From: Psychrosphaera aestuarii
GTDB lineage: Bacteria > Pseudomonadota > Gammaproteobacteria > Enterobacterales > Alteromonadaceae
Direction of reading: 5' to 3'
Assembly (NCBI RefSeq): GCF_017948405.1
Contig: NZ_CP072844.1
Span: 2,666,001 to 2,730,000 of the forward strand
Length of the DNA: 64,000 nucleotides
The notes beneath the pieces were generated by a model. It searched no databases and was not told where the DNA came from. It saw only the letters and a program-made list of their open reading frames with translations. This document shows positions 54,869 to 64,000 of the stretch, in pieces (within the stretch, counting starts at the first letter, position 1; every line of letters begins with the position of its first letter). The position numbers were made by a program, and so were the translations under genes.

Positions 54869-56023
54869 CTAAGCCCAAACATAGGGCTTAGAGTAGAAAT
54901 ATCCCTGCACTATTTCAATACCAGCTTCTCTGACGAAATTTAACTCTTCTTTGGTTTCTACACCTTCAGCAACGGTTCTCATGCCAAGCGCTTTTGCCAT
55001 TTCTACCGTTGAGCGAATAATAATTTTATTCTCTTCATGACTATGACAGTTACTAATGTATTGGCGATCTATCTTTAATTCCTTAAACGGAAATTCAGTC
55101 AACTGCTTCATTGTTGAATACCCAGTTCCATAATCGTCAATGGCTAACGAACAACCTAGCAGCCTTAAACGTGTCGCTATTTCTTGGGCTGTTAATAGGT
55201 TTTCAACCAAACACGTCTCAGTAATTTCAATGGTCAATCTAGCCGGTTGCACACCAAACTCTGAAAGTAACGAATCTATTTCATCAACAATACGATGAGA
55301 GTTTAAATCGCGCATTGATAAATTCATTGAGAAATTGATATTTTCGTATTTTGCCATTCGGGCCAATGACGTTCTAAACAAAACTTTATTGAACTCTGAA
55401 ATACGTCCGTTCTCTTCAAAATCACTAATGAACTGATTCGGATAAATAATAGAGCCATCTTGGGCTTTTAATCGAGACAGTATTTCGTAGCCAATAATAT
55501 TTTCATTTTCAATATTGATCTGCGGCTGTATGACCGGGCACAAGGTCACATCATTTATCTCAAAACTATCTGGGTCATAATTCCCAACAGTTGCCGCCAT
55601 TTCTGGGTTTTCTGCTGAAATAATACGAGATAAAGCACGATCAACAAGTCCGTTTAACTGGGCAGCAGAAAAGGGTTTTGTTAATTGGCCAAGAATTGCC
55701 AAGTGACGCTGCTTCGCAATTGATTCAGCCATTTGTAAAACTTTAGACTCAAAGCCACTGATAACAATTACCTGGCCTTTATAGCCTGCATCGCCTAACA
55801 ATTTTAAAAAAGCGATGCCGTCAATTTCTGGCATTTGCAAATCGACTAATACGAGGTCATTAAACTCAGAGTTAACGATTAAGCTTTCCAAACCCAAGTT
55901 CGGGTCACTGAAAAGGTTAACGTTTTTAAGACCAATCTCTTGGAATTTATCTTCTATAAAATGTAAAAAGAACGGATCATCATCTACTGCGGTAATCCTA
56001 TTTAATAAATTAATATATTCCAT
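54869..56023 (-). CDS. Response regulator with EAL phosphodiesterase domain
   Basis: A 384-residue protein. The receiver (about residues 8-125) has D-D-D near 13-15, phospho-Asp in V-L-V-D-L-Q-M-P near 60 and Lys in L-T-K-P-F. The EAL domain (about 145-382) has E-I-L-S-R-L, M-N-L-S, I-E-I-T-E-T, I-D-D-Y-G-T-G-Y-S, L-K-I-D-R, V-A-E-G-V-E and V-Q-G-Y-F-Y, so metal and catalytic residues look complete. It should hydrolyse cyclic-di-GMP under control of phosphorylation. It is divergent from a BvgS-like hybrid kinase 141 bases away, the likely phosphodonor, as in other REC-EAL/hybrid-kinase pairs. Confidence 0.9.
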   Translation of the reverse strand: MEYINLLNRITAVDDDPFFLHFIEDKFQEIGLKNVNLFSDPNLGLESLIVNSEFNDLVLVDLQMPEIDGIAFLKLLGDAGYKGQVIVISGFESKVLQMAESIAKQRHLAILGQLTKPFSAAQLNGLVDRALSRIISAENPEMAATVGNYDPDSFEINDVTLCPVIQPQINIENENIIGYEILSRLKAQDGSIIYPNQFISDFEENGRISEFNKVLFRTSLARMAKYENINFSMNLSMRDLNSHRIVDEIDSLLSEFGVQPARLTIEITETCLVENLLTAQEIATRLRLLGCSLAIDDYGTGYSTMKQLTEFPFKELKIDRQYISNCHSHEENKIIIRSTVEMAKALGMRTVAEGVETKEELNFVREAGIEIVQGYFYSKPYVWA

Positions 56024-56164
56024 ATTACGAGCACAAAAACCTTGATTAAACTGAGTTATAGGAGGTATTGTTTACTTAACGGACATTTGTATGCATAAAG
56101 TGAACAACTAGTTGTATTAATAAGCTAGTTCAAAATAATAATCAATAAATAAAGTCACTCATTA

Positions 56165-58969
56165 ATGGATAAAAAAATTAAAAAGCTCAAATTTGTTAGG
56201 ATAACACACATATTTATCATAGGTTTAGTGTTATTCGGATGCCTAGCGACAATGGCAGGTGTTGGCGGTTTATACACCTTCTCAAAGTGGTTACAACCAG
56301 ACCAACTCACCACCGACTTACAAAAACACGTAAATTCTATTGCTAAAGGCATGTCTGATGAAATAATGTCCATCGATAAACAAATTGAAGCTCAGCATTA
56401 TATTAGTGCAGTTCACGGCGAATCACAAAATAAAGCATTTTTTCTTTATCGCATGGAAAACGGTCAGCTCATAAAACAAGCTAGTACCAATCAGCTAAAA
56501 GGCTACATTCCAAGCCCTATTCTCGCTAATCACGTATCCGATTTAAATAGTTGGGTAGAAATTAGAAAGATCATTACCATCAATGGCGAAGAGGCTGGTT
56601 TATTAATTGGTACCATGCTGAAACAAAAAGCTGATATCGGCTTTATTTTCACTTTATTTATTATCTCTACTATTGGTGCGATAGTTTTAACTCGCTTGTT
56701 AGTCTCTATGTTCAACTCGAGCGTGAACCGGGACAGCCTGCCACTCATATCAGAAACGAACTTAATCCTTAATAAAGAAAAATTTGATAAACGTTTAGCT
56801 CCGAAACGATTTGGGCCATTTGCTATTCTAGCCGCAACCATTAATAGCCTATTCAAAAAAGTCGACAGTTTGCGAAAAGACAATATCGAGTTAGATATTG
56901 CTAATGACAAGCTAGCACAAGAGATGGAAAGTAAAATCAATGAGCGTACCAACGCTTTGCGAATGGCAATGGAAGAAGCGGAACAGGCTAATGAGTCTAA
57001 ATCGACATTCTTAGCGACCATGAGCCATGAAATAAGAACACCGATGAATGGTATTATTGGCTCTATCGATTTATTGCGCCGAAGTACCCTGAATCAGAAT
57101 CAATTCAGGTTATCCGATACAATTCGTGAGTCGGCCTTTTCCCTATTACGAATTATTGATGACATTTTAGACTTTTCAAAAATAGAAGCAGGTAAACTTG
57201 AAGTAGAAAGCATACCTATGTCCATTAACTCAATTGTAGAAGCGGTAGGACGCACTCTCCTGTCTGTTGCAGAACAAAAAAATATAGAACTTAGATTATA
57301 TTGTGACCCTGCTATCAGCGAGAGCTTAATGGGCGACCCAATTCGAATTCGACAAATCTTATTTAACCTTGCTGGGAATGCCATTAAATTTACCAATACC
57401 TCTACAACAAAAAAAGGTGTTGTACAAATTAGAGCAGAGATCAGCGAGAAAAACTTGGAATTTACTAACGTTGTACTGCGCGTTATAGACAATGGTAAAG
57501 GCATGACGGACCGACAAGTCAATTATGTGTTCCAGCCATTTAGCCAAGCTGAAGGTTCGGTCACTCGCCAGTTTGGTGGTACAGGCTTGGGATTAACTAT
57601 ATGCCAGCGTTTAACTGACCTTATGTATGGACATATAGATGTAAAATCTGAACTTGGTGAAGGTTCAGAATTTACCGTTTCACTACCGCTTCGCTCCAGT
57701 GTCGACAAAGTTACTACGCCAAACTACGACTTCTCTGAATTAGACTTAGTTTGCTTTTCAAGTGATTACCACAATATCGCTGCAATGGAGTCTTACGTAA
57801 AACATTACCAAGCGAATGTTGAGGTTTGCCATACGTCAGATTCCTTAAAGCAAATCATTGAACATTACCGCTTTGAACCGTCTCACCAATCTATTTGGGT
57901 CATAGACGCAACAATTCAGCACGATGAGACTTTAAACTTAGTGTATGACTTACTTGAAAATCCAAGTCTACTAAAAACTAAGTTTTTAGTGTTGAGTAAT
58001 GCCATTGAAAATCAAGTTCAAGAACATGACAGAATATGGTACATGCATGCGACTCCGCTTTGTCGAAGTAACTTACTTGAGCTTATTCAAGACGTTTCTG
58101 ACAATAAAAAGCACGACCCTGAAGCACCAAAAGACGAAGGCATAAAAACGATCCAAGCTATGTCTATTGAAGATGCGAGAAAAGCAAATCAATTGGTATT
58201 GCTTGCTGAAGACAACACCATGAACCAACAAGTTATTACCGAACAGTTAAATATGTTGGGCTATGCCGTTGAAGTCGCAAATGACGGACAAGAAGCGATA
58301 GAAATGTGGCGAAAAAACCATTATCCGTTAGTACTTACCGACCTGCATATGCCTTATAAAAGTGGCTATGATGTTGTAAAAGCAATTAGAGAAGAAGGCC
58401 CTGAGAGTTCCAGTGACAACTTTACTCGTGTCGTGGCAATTACGGCCAATGCATTAAAAGGCGAAGAACAAAAATGTATTAGTTTAGGTATGGACGGTTA
58501 TTTAACAAAACCGTTAGAGCTTAATGATCTCGAAGTTGTTATGAAAAAATGGCTCAATATCGAAGAAAGTGAATCTACTCAACTTTTAAAAGAAACAACC
58601 CGAACAAAGCGCGCAATATCCCTAGAGGAAAATGGTGAGCCAATACAACAATCCGTATTAGTTAGTTATCTTGGTAATGACAAAGAACGTCATCGTAAAT
58701 ATTTAGACATGTTCAAGGCTAGGGGAAATGAGCTGATTGATAAGATCAACCTTGCTGCGGAAAACTCAGAGCGTGACAATATTAAAAACCTTGCCCACCA
58801 ATTTAAATCGATGTCAAAAAGTGTCGGTGCAATGCCTTTGTTTAATTCTTCACAAACACTAGAGAGCGATGTTCAGTCGCTTGAAAGAGCGGATTTGAAT
58901 GATTTGTTAACTACTATTCAAAAACAATTTAACGAAGTTATCAACTACGTGAATGAAGAGTATAAATAA
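56165..58969 (+). CDS. BvgS-like hybrid histidine kinase with HPt domain
   Basis: A 934-residue kinase. TM helices at about residues 14-37 and 158-180 enclose a periplasmic domain of about 120 residues. A cytoplasmic linker and coiled coil (about 225-280) lead to HisKA (M-S-H-E-I-R-T-P near 290), HATPase (N-L-A-G-N-A-I-K-F, D-N-G-K-G-M, G-G-T-G-L-G-L-T) and a receiver-like region at about 520-640 without a clear phospho-Asp. A good receiver follows (phospho-Asp in L-T-D-L-H-M-P near 730) and a C-terminal HPt (L-A-H-Q-F-K-S-M near 880). Phosphate would pass from receiver to HPt and then to a separate regulator, plausibly the divergent REC-EAL protein. Confidence 0.9.
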   Translation: MDKKIKKLKFVRITHIFIIGLVLFGCLATMAGVGGLYTFSKWLQPDQLTTDLQKHVNSIAKGMSDEIMSIDKQIEAQHYISAVHGESQNKAFFLYRMENGQLIKQASTNQLKGYIPSPILANHVSDLNSWVEIRKIITINGEEAGLLIGTMLKQKADIGFIFTLFIISTIGAIVLTRLLVSMFNSSVNRDSLPLISETNLILNKEKFDKRLAPKRFGPFAILAATINSLFKKVDSLRKDNIELDIANDKLAQEMESKINERTNALRMAMEEAEQANESKSTFLATMSHEIRTPMNGIIGSIDLLRRSTLNQNQFRLSDTIRESAFSLLRIIDDILDFSKIEAGKLEVESIPMSINSIVEAVGRTLLSVAEQKNIELRLYCDPAISESLMGDPIRIRQILFNLAGNAIKFTNTSTTKKGVVQIRAEISEKNLEFTNVVLRVIDNGKGMTDRQVNYVFQPFSQAEGSVTRQFGGTGLGLTICQRLTDLMYGHIDVKSELGEGSEFTVSLPLRSSVDKVTTPNYDFSELDLVCFSSDYHNIAAMESYVKHYQANVEVCHTSDSLKQIIEHYRFEPSHQSIWVIDATIQHDETLNLVYDLLENPSLLKTKFLVLSNAIENQVQEHDRIWYMHATPLCRSNLLELIQDVSDNKKHDPEAPKDEGIKTIQAMSIEDARKANQLVLLAEDNTMNQQVITEQLNMLGYAVEVANDGQEAIEMWRKNHYPLVLTDLHMPYKSGYDVVKAIREEGPESSSDNFTRVVAITANALKGEEQKCISLGMDGYLTKPLELNDLEVVMKKWLNIEESESTQLLKETTRTKRAISLEENGEPIQQSVLVSYLGNDKERHRKYLDMFKARGNELIDKINLAAENSERDNIKNLAHQFKSMSKSVGAMPLFNSSQTLESDVQSLERADLNDLLTTIQKQFNEVINYVNEEYK

Positions 58970-58974
58970 ATAAA

Positions 58975-59006
58975 AGCCTGATAAAACGTTCGAGCTTTAT
59001 CAGGCT
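58975..59006. terminator. Terminator between convergent genes
   Basis: AGCCTGATAAA pairs perfectly with TTTATCAGGCT around a ten-base loop. The minus strand has a TTTTATTTA tail, so it best serves yggX, and it also lies six bases past the hybrid kinase stop. Confidence 0.7.
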
Positions 59007-59041
59007 AATTTAGATCAAAAGTAGTTGCTAAGGTTTATGCC

Positions 59042-59311
59042 CTATTTTTTAGGTACATAACCTTCAATTTCAACATCTTTACCTTCAAATAAAAAGCCGA
59101 CCATGGTTGTTTCTAATAACTCACGATGCTCTGGGTTAATCATTGACAGCTTATGTTCATTGATCAGCATTACTTGTTTCTTTTGCCACTCTGCCCACGC
59201 TTCTTTTGAAATATTATTAAAAATTCGAGTGCCGATTTCACCTGGATATAACTGGAAGTCCAATCCCGCTGATTCTTTTTTTAAGTATTCACAATAAACT
59301 TGACGTGCCAT
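59042..59311 (-). CDS. yggX: Probable Fe(2+)-trafficking protein YggX
   Basis: An 89-residue cytoplasmic protein of the YggX family, with the conserved start M-A-R-x-V-x-C-x-x-L-K-K, the segment P-G-E-I-G-T-R-I-F near 22-30 and [11 protein letters not shown]. The Cys near position 7 is the conserved one. YggX protects iron-sulfur clusters and labile iron against oxidation in enterobacteria. It lies 76 bases downstream of mutY on the same strand, the standard mutY-yggX arrangement of gammaproteobacteria, which makes sense because MutY carries a [4Fe-4S] cluster. Confidence 0.95.
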   Translation of the reverse strand: MARQVYCEYLKKESAGLDFQLYPGEIGTRIFNNISKEAWAEWQKKQVMLINEHKLSMINPEHRELLETTMVGFLFEGKDVEIEGYVPKK

Positions 59312-59387
59312 TTGAGTTTCACTTTTTATTTAATTTCAGTTACACACATTGTAATAAGGTTAATCCGCTTATGCTAGCGAGTTTTAA

Positions 59388-60479
59388 CTATAAGTCTTGT
59401 AACAACTTCTTAGCCACTGCCGACAAGCCAACTTTGGTATCCGTTATGTTAGTAGCGTCAAACCAAATTTCAGTTTGCTCAGAGACTCCCAGTGGTATAT
59501 CCGCCATGTCTGGTACTGGCAATAAGATAGGTTGAATATCAAGGTGATAATGACTAAATGTATGTCGAAACAGCTTATTCTCTTGAAAGTCGATATCCAC
59601 GTCCGTTAATCCAATACTATCTAGATACGTTTGCATTGCGACTAAGTCTTCAAACTCAGGGAAACTATAAAGTCCTCCCCAAATTCCACTACTTGGTCGT
59701 TGATACATATACACACTATTATGGTGATTCAACATAAGCATATAAACAAACCTAATTGGTTTATCTTTTTTAGGTTTTGAAAATGGAAATTCACTTTGGC
59801 GTTGCTCTAATTTAGCAACACACTGCTCTGATAGCGGGCACACACTGCATTTAGGCTTACTTCGTGTACATACGGTAGCGCCAATATCCATCATCACTTG
59901 GTTAAAATTACCAGGACGTGAACGAGGCGTTAACTGATCCGCATAGGACCATAATTCATTTTCTACCGCTTTTTTACCCGGCCACCCTTCAACAGCAAAA
60001 TAGCGAGTAAGCACACGCTTTACATTTCCGTCTAAAATTGCATGATGCTGTTGTAATGATAACGACAAGATAGCGCCAGCGGTGGAGCGTCCAACACCGG
60101 GTAAGTCGATCACTTTTTCAAAGGTTTCGGGGAACTTTCCTTTGTATTCATCACGAATTTTTTTCGCAGCTTTATGAAGATTTCGCGCCCTTGCGTAATA
60201 ACCTAAGCCAGTCCACAAGTGTAAAACTTCGTCTTCATTGGCGTTTGCTAGATCGTTAATGCTTGGAAAGCGCTGAATAAAGGTTTCAAAATAAGGGATA
60301 ACGGTTGTGACCTGAGTTTGCTGTAACATTACCTCTGATAGCCATACTTTGTATGGAGTTACGTCCTGCTGCCATGGCAGGTGTTTACGCCCATGCTTAT
60401 CGTACCAATCAAGCACTTGCCTAGAAAACCATTGTGATTGAGACGTTGTTAATTCAGTCATAACTGTTATTTTTGCCAT
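59388..60479 (-). CDS. mutY: A/G-specific adenine DNA glycosylase MutY
   Basis: A 363-residue base-excision enzyme that removes adenine mispaired with 8-oxoguanine. The catalytic Glu is in [10 protein letters not shown] near residue 50. The helix-hairpin-helix and catalytic Asp are in L-P-G-V-G-R-S-T-A and I-L-D-G-N-V near 125-150. The [4Fe-4S] cluster ligands follow as C-x6-C-x2-C-x5-C near 205-220. The C-terminal Nudix-like domain (about 240-363) recognises 8-oxoG. A second Met at 60461 is an equally possible start, since neither has a good Shine-Dalgarno. Divergent from trmB. Confidence 0.95.
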   Translation of the reverse strand: MAKITVMTELTTSQSQWFSRQVLDWYDKHGRKHLPWQQDVTPYKVWLSEVMLQQTQVTTVIPYFETFIQRFPSINDLANANEDEVLHLWTGLGYYARARNLHKAAKKIRDEYKGKFPETFEKVIDLPGVGRSTAGAILSLSLQQHHAILDGNVKRVLTRYFAVEGWPGKKAVENELWSYADQLTPRSRPGNFNQVMMDIGATVCTRSKPKCSVCPLSEQCVAKLEQRQSEFPFSKPKKDKPIRFVYMLMLNHHNSVYMYQRPSSGIWGGLYSFPEFEDLVAMQTYLDSIGLTDVDIDFQENKLFRHTFSHYHLDIQPILLPVPDMADIPLGVSEQTEIWFDATNITDTKVGLSAVAKKLLQDL

Positions 60480-60483
60480 TATT

Positions 60484-60501
60484 CGCTATTTTTAAATAGC
60501 G
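60484..60501. promoter_or_regulatory. Palindrome in the mutY-trmB intergenic region
   Basis: CGCTATTT-TT-AAATAGCG is a perfect eight-base inverted repeat five bases upstream of the first mutY ATG. The two-base loop is too tight for a good hairpin, so a protein-binding site is more likely than a terminator. Function unknown. Confidence 0.35.
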
Positions 60502-60611
60502 CACACTATAACAAATAATCTTATTAATTGGCGTAAACCGCTTGAGACCCATGCGTTGCTGTAAGATAATGCGCGCCAAATTTAACCAAACACAACGAAA
60601 CATAAGAAATC

Positions 60612-61361
60612 ATGACTGACAATACTCGTAAAACTGCCGAACAAGCAAAAGCCGAAGGCAAGTACATTCGTACCATTAAAAGCTTTGTAAAACGTGAAGG
60701 TAGATTGACCAAAGGTCAGCAAAAAGCACTTGATCAGTTTTGGCCGACAATGGGTTTAGAACACACAAACGGCTTGATAGATTTTGTTGATGTGTTTGGC
60801 AACGACAATCCAGTTGTTCTTGAAATTGGCTTTGGTATGGGCGCCTCTTTAGTTCAGATGGCTAAAAACGCCCCTGATAAAAATTTTATCGGCATCGAGG
60901 TTCACTTACCCGGTGTTGGTGCTTGCTTGTCGTCTGCAGATGAAGCTGGCGTAACAAACTTAAGACTTTACAATCACGACGCCATTGAAATTTTGCGCGA
61001 CTGCATTGCCGATGAATCGCTGCAAACCGTACAGTTATTTTTTCCGGATCCTTGGCACAAAACTCGCCACCATAAACGTCGTATTGTTCAACCAGCATTT
61101 GTCGAGAGCCTACGTACAAAATTAAAAATAGGCGGCGTATTTCATATGGCTACGGACTGGGAAAACTACTCTGAGCATATGATCGAGGTAATGGACGCCG
61201 CAGATTCGTTTGAGAATATTGCTGGTAAAATTAATAGTGATGAAAATGCCACTAGTGTATTTGTCGAACGTCCTGATAGTCGCCCATTAACTAAGTTTGA
61301 GCAGCGCGGACACCGACTAGGTCATGGTGTTTGGGATATTATGTTTGAACGAGTGAAATAA
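60612..61361 (+). CDS. trmB: tRNA (guanine-N7-)-methyltransferase TrmB
   Basis: A 249-residue SAM-dependent enzyme that makes m7G46 in the tRNA variable loop. The SAM motif is L-E-I-G-F-G-M-G near residue 70. The family motifs [15 protein letters not shown] near 145, A-T-D-W-E-N-Y near 178 and R-P-x-T-K-F-E-Q-R-G near the C-terminus are all present. It is divergent from mutY, as in most gammaproteobacteria. The rsmC gene starts one base past its stop, so two RNA methyltransferases are co-transcribed. Confidence 0.96.
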   Translation: MTDNTRKTAEQAKAEGKYIRTIKSFVKREGRLTKGQQKALDQFWPTMGLEHTNGLIDFVDVFGNDNPVVLEIGFGMGASLVQMAKNAPDKNFIGIEVHLPGVGACLSSADEAGVTNLRLYNHDAIEILRDCIADESLQTVQLFFPDPWHKTRHHKRRIVQPAFVESLRTKLKIGGVFHMATDWENYSEHMIEVMDAADSFENIAGKINSDENATSVFVERPDSRPLTKFEQRGHRLGHGVWDIMFERVK

Positions 61362-61362
61362 A

Positions 61363-62442
61363 ATGGCATCAACCAGTAACACGATGCAACCTGAAAACCA
61401 AGTTATAGTCAGAAATATTGAACACCTTCCTTCTGGCAAGGTGTTGCTTATTGATGCACTTCCTGATCAGGCTATCAAAGAATTTTCGGCACTTAGACCT
61501 GATATAATCTGGACCGTTTATACGCCTTATATTGATACTGCAGAACAACTCTCAAATATTAATATTGCGTCGCAAGATTCCTTACCCGTACATAAATCAG
61601 CATGGCTGACGAGCGAGCAAGTAGGCTTATTTGATGCTGTTTTAATTTACTACCCTAAAGCCAAACAAAGATTTGATTACTACTTGTCTATGACCAGTCA
61701 ATTGTTAAAGCAAGACGGTCAGCTATTTATTGTTGGCGAAAAGAAAGGTGGCGTTAAAAGTTGTGACAAAGCGTTAAAGCCCTTTTCTGACGGGATAAAG
61801 AAACTCGACTCGGCGCGTCACTGTATGCTTTTTACAGCTACTTTTAACAATAAAGCGTGTACCAAATCCATGGACTCTTGGTTTAAAGAAGTAAACTTAG
61901 ACATTGATTTTGCTGGGACTACCATAAACTTAACCTTAGCCTCGTTGCCTGGTGTTTTTAGTGCTAAGCGTTTGGATAATGGCACTGAATTACTGTTAAA
62001 GAGTATGACTGCAGTTAACGGTAAAGGAATCGACTTTGGTTGCGGTTGTGGGGTAATTTCCGCAGCACTGAGCTTAAATAATGACAATGAGATAGTCGCG
62101 ATTGATGTTGACGCATTAGCGGTAGAGAGCAGTAATAGAACCTTTAAAATTAACGGTAGTAACGCCACGGCCATTCATTCTAACGGCCTATCGAATCTTA
62201 TGAATCAGAGCAACCAGTTTGACTTTATTGTCTCAAACCCGCCGTTTCATACAGGTTTACAGACAGACTACTCAATTGTTGATTTATTTTTGAAGAACAG
62301 CGCAAAGCTCATTAAGTCTAAATACGAAATGTGGATAGTTGCAAACTCGTTCTTACCTTACCCGCCTCTATTTAAAAAATATTTGAAGGCTGCAAACACC
62401 GTGGAAAACAACAAACGATTCTCGGTTTACCACATCAGATAG
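61363..62442 (+). CDS. rsmC: 16S rRNA (guanine1207-N2)-methyltransferase RsmC
   Basis: A 359-residue methyltransferase with the RsmC two-domain build: a degenerate N-terminal half (about 1-185) and a catalytic C-terminal half (about 190-359). The SAM motif is I-D-F-G-C-G-C-G-V-I near residue 225, and the catalytic motif is V-S-N-P-P-F-H-T-G near 290. It methylates G1207 of 16S rRNA in the assembled 30S subunit. It lies one base after trmB; a long perfect hairpin follows its stop. The symbol rests on the domain layout and the N-P-P-F motif. Confidence 0.9.
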   Translation: MASTSNTMQPENQVIVRNIEHLPSGKVLLIDALPDQAIKEFSALRPDIIWTVYTPYIDTAEQLSNINIASQDSLPVHKSAWLTSEQVGLFDAVLIYYPKAKQRFDYYLSMTSQLLKQDGQLFIVGEKKGGVKSCDKALKPFSDGIKKLDSARHCMLFTATFNNKACTKSMDSWFKEVNLDIDFAGTTINLTLASLPGVFSAKRLDNGTELLLKSMTAVNGKGIDFGCGCGVISAALSLNNDNEIVAIDVDALAVESSNRTFKINGSNATAIHSNGLSNLMNQSNQFDFIVSNPPFHTGLQTDYSIVDLFLKNSAKLIKSKYEMWIVANSFLPYPPLFKKYLKAANTVENNKRFSVYHIR

Positions 62443-62448
62443 TCCTTG

Positions 62449-62489
62449 TTGTTATGCGTAGGAAGTTGTTTGTTTTCTACGCATAACAA
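62449..62489 (+). terminator. Hairpin after rsmC
   Basis: TTGTTATGCGTAG pairs perfectly with CTACGCATAACAA (13 base pairs) around a 15-base loop, seven bases after the stop. The T-run is displaced (CCAACCTTTTT), so it could be a terminator or an mRNA-stabilising hairpin. Confidence 0.55.
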
Positions 62490-62661
62490 CCAACCTTTTT
62501 CGCAAAAAAAATAATTAAAGCAAAAGGTTAAATACACTTTATTTATTCATATTTAAGACTATTCTTAACAATAGCCACTATTTATAATAATCGCGAGTGA
62601 CTCTTTTTTGTACGTATCAAATTACAACTTACACTTAGTTAACTGCGTATCAGCCTAAGTT

Positions 62662-64000
62662 ATGAAACAATACAAACGTAGCATCTCTCTGAAGTCTGCA
62701 ATAAACCGTGCAATTCTGCTCGTTAGCATTGCAACTCTTTTTATTTCAGTCTCTATCTCCACTTATGTTTACAAACAACGGTTAGAGGGCGAGTCAGCGT
62801 ACTTAGCAAAAACTATCAGCGAAATAGTTGCTTATAATTCAGTTGTGCCTATCAGTTTTGATCTTAGAAAAGGTTTGAACGAATTTCTATCTACCCTGAA
62901 CAATATCTCCGAAATCGCTAACGTACATATCTATAAAATAGACGCTAGTAAAGAGGCTTTAAAGTTTTTTGCGAGTTACAACAAAATCGGCGTGTTACCT
63001 GTATCTACGCAAATCGAGCGCCTAACATACCTAAACAAAGCTAGGATAAATAATGGCTACTTAGAATACGCGATGGCAATAAAAGATCCTAAAATCGGTG
63101 ACGTAATTGGCCATGTATATATACGTACTCGACTTACCGCTTATTACGATAACCTCTACGATTTACTCAAAATTAATCTGCTAGTGATTGCTTTTGTCGC
63201 CTTACTGGCCTTTCTAATTGCGCAATCACTACGAAATAGAGTACTAAAACCCATTAATAATTTTGTTCAAGAGCTTGAGAGTGCTAGCCAAGATCAAGAA
63301 TTTAAAAAGAAAGTATCGCCTATTCCCTTTGATGAGATTAGTGTCATCGCAGACGCTGTAAATGAGCTTTTGATAAAAATAGCTCAGCAAATAAGACGAT
63401 TTTCATTGGCTGAACAAGAAATCACTCAACTAAATCAAAACTTGGAAGAAAAGGTGATATTTCGAACCAAAGCATTACGTGAGTCTAACGAAGAATTACT
63501 CAATGCTTTAGAGCAAGTACACCAATATCAATCTCAGGTTATTCAATCAGAAAAAATGGCAAGTTTAGGCCAAATGGTTGCGGGGGTTGCCCATGAAGTA
63601 AATACCCCAATTGGGTTAGGTGTTACAGCTTCAACAATGCTGTCAGATAGAATTGACGATATAAAAAGTAAATTGGATGATAAAACACTCAGCGCTGCCC
63701 AACTTGCGAGCTTTTTAAGTGACAGTCGGGAAAACACACAAATCATTTATCGAAATTTAACCCGAGCAGCGGACTTAATCAGTTCATTCAAACAAGTGGC
63801 GGTTGATCAAACTGCTGGTGTTATTAGAGAAATAAAACTGCATGAGTACTTGGACGAAATTATAAATTCTATGCAGCCGACTTTAAAAAAATACCGGCAC
63901 ATAGTAACGATTAATTGTGATGAAAGTTTAACGATTAAAACTAAGCCAGGGCCATTAAATCAAATCATCATCAACCTAATAATGAACTCCATCACTCATG
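62662..64000 (+). CDS. Membrane sensor histidine kinase with HAMP domain (partial, cut by window end)
   Basis: An ATG at 62662 opens a frame that stays open to the window edge (446 codons). TM helices at about residues 17-36 and 172-192 flank a periplasmic domain of about 135 residues. A HAMP domain (about 190-250, with V-L-K-P-I and a D-E-I-S second segment) leads to a coiled coil. The dimerisation domain has [21 protein letters not shown] (phospho-His about residue 312). The start of the ATPase domain ([12 protein letters not shown]-box) is visible before the end. The A-H-E-V-N-T-P type is common in NtrB/DctB-like kinases. The ligand and cognate regulator are outside the window. Confidence 0.9.
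   Translation, partial: MKQYKRSISLKSAINRAILLVSIATLFISVSISTYVYKQRLEGESAYLAKTISEIVAYNSVVPISFDLRKGLNEFLSTLNNISEIANVHIYKIDASKEALKFFASYNKIGVLPVSTQIERLTYLNKARINNGYLEYAMAIKDPKIGDVIGHVYIRTRLTAYYDNLYDLLKINLLVIAFVALLAFLIAQSLRNRVLKPINNFVQELESASQDQEFKKKVSPIPFDEISVIADAVNELLIKIAQQIRRFSLAEQEITQLNQNLEEKVIFRTKALRESNEELLNALEQVHQYQSQVIQSEKMASLGQMVAGVAHEVNTPIGLGVTASTMLSDRIDDIKSKLDDKTLSAAQLASFLSDSRENTQIIYRNLTRAADLISSFKQVAVDQTAGVIREIKLHEYLDEIINSMQPTLKKYRHIVTINCDESLTIKTKPGPLNQIIINLIMNSITH

Overview
The window is AT-rich chromosomal DNA from a Gram-negative bacterium. The gene set suggests a marine gammaproteobacterium of the Alteromonadales (Colwellia/Thalassotalea/Psychrosphaera-like). Supporting signs are the mutY-yggX pair divergent from trmB, a DUF2986-type small protein, RsmC, the glnK-amtB pair, a Fur-boxed FbpABC-type iron transporter, and a very high density of chemosensory, histidine-kinase and cyclic-di-GMP genes. 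The genus is inferred from gene content only.

Layout. Bases 1-3670: an operon for acyl-CoA/short-chain metabolism (end of an acyl-CoA dehydrogenase, SDR, APH-like kinase, histidine phosphatase, SDR). 3874-4611: the scar of a lost integrative element, made of a tyrosine-integrase gene broken by frameshifts and deletions, next to the 3' half of a tRNA-Leu(CAA). 4860-9811: secreted EEP nuclease-like protein, Aer-like chemoreceptor, CBS protein, small secreted protein, ZIP transporter, DUF2986 protein. 9829-19794: four-FAS1 lipoprotein, FIST plus GGDEF/EAL pair, formaldehyde detoxification pair (frmA/fghA), a second GGDEF/EAL protein and a small helical protein. 20094-31953: two divergent signalling operons. 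One (minus) encodes a 1303-residue hybrid kinase, a receiver with a degenerate GGDEF domain, a NarL-type kinase and its regulator. The other (plus) starts with a kinase whose membrane domain matches the plant/cyanobacterial ethylene-binding domain, including its copper-ligand residues, followed by an Rcp1-like receiver and a receiver-diguanylate cyclase with intact active site. I consider this plus-strand operon the most interesting system in the window.

31982-41203: nitrogen and ion homeostasis (glnK-amtB with a candidate sigma-54 promoter and an NtrC-like site that is also a terminator hairpin; Fur-regulated ferric ABC transporter; HU; NADP-glutamate dehydrogenase; NhaA). 41526-43939: a phosphatase-lipid kinase fusion and a PRC-barrel protein. 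43984-51555: a polysaccharide export/control block (beta-barrel protein, OPX protein, tyrosine autokinase, a hybrid kinase with a substrate-binding-protein sensor, and a sigma-54 activator with a non-canonical receiver). 51735-54065: membrane-anchored Ser/Thr kinase and a YuiF-type antiporter.

54195-54804: a tRNA operon (Phe-Thr-Phe, minus strand) with a clear promoter. Just downstream lies an 88-bp direct repeat that duplicates the 3' end of tRNA-Phe and encloses a run of small palindromes. 54869-64000: REC-EAL regulator divergent from a BvgS-like hybrid kinase, yggX, mutY, trmB, rsmC, and a HAMP histidine kinase cut by the window end. In total I count six histidine kinases and five GGDEF/EAL-type proteins, so signal transduction dominates the region.
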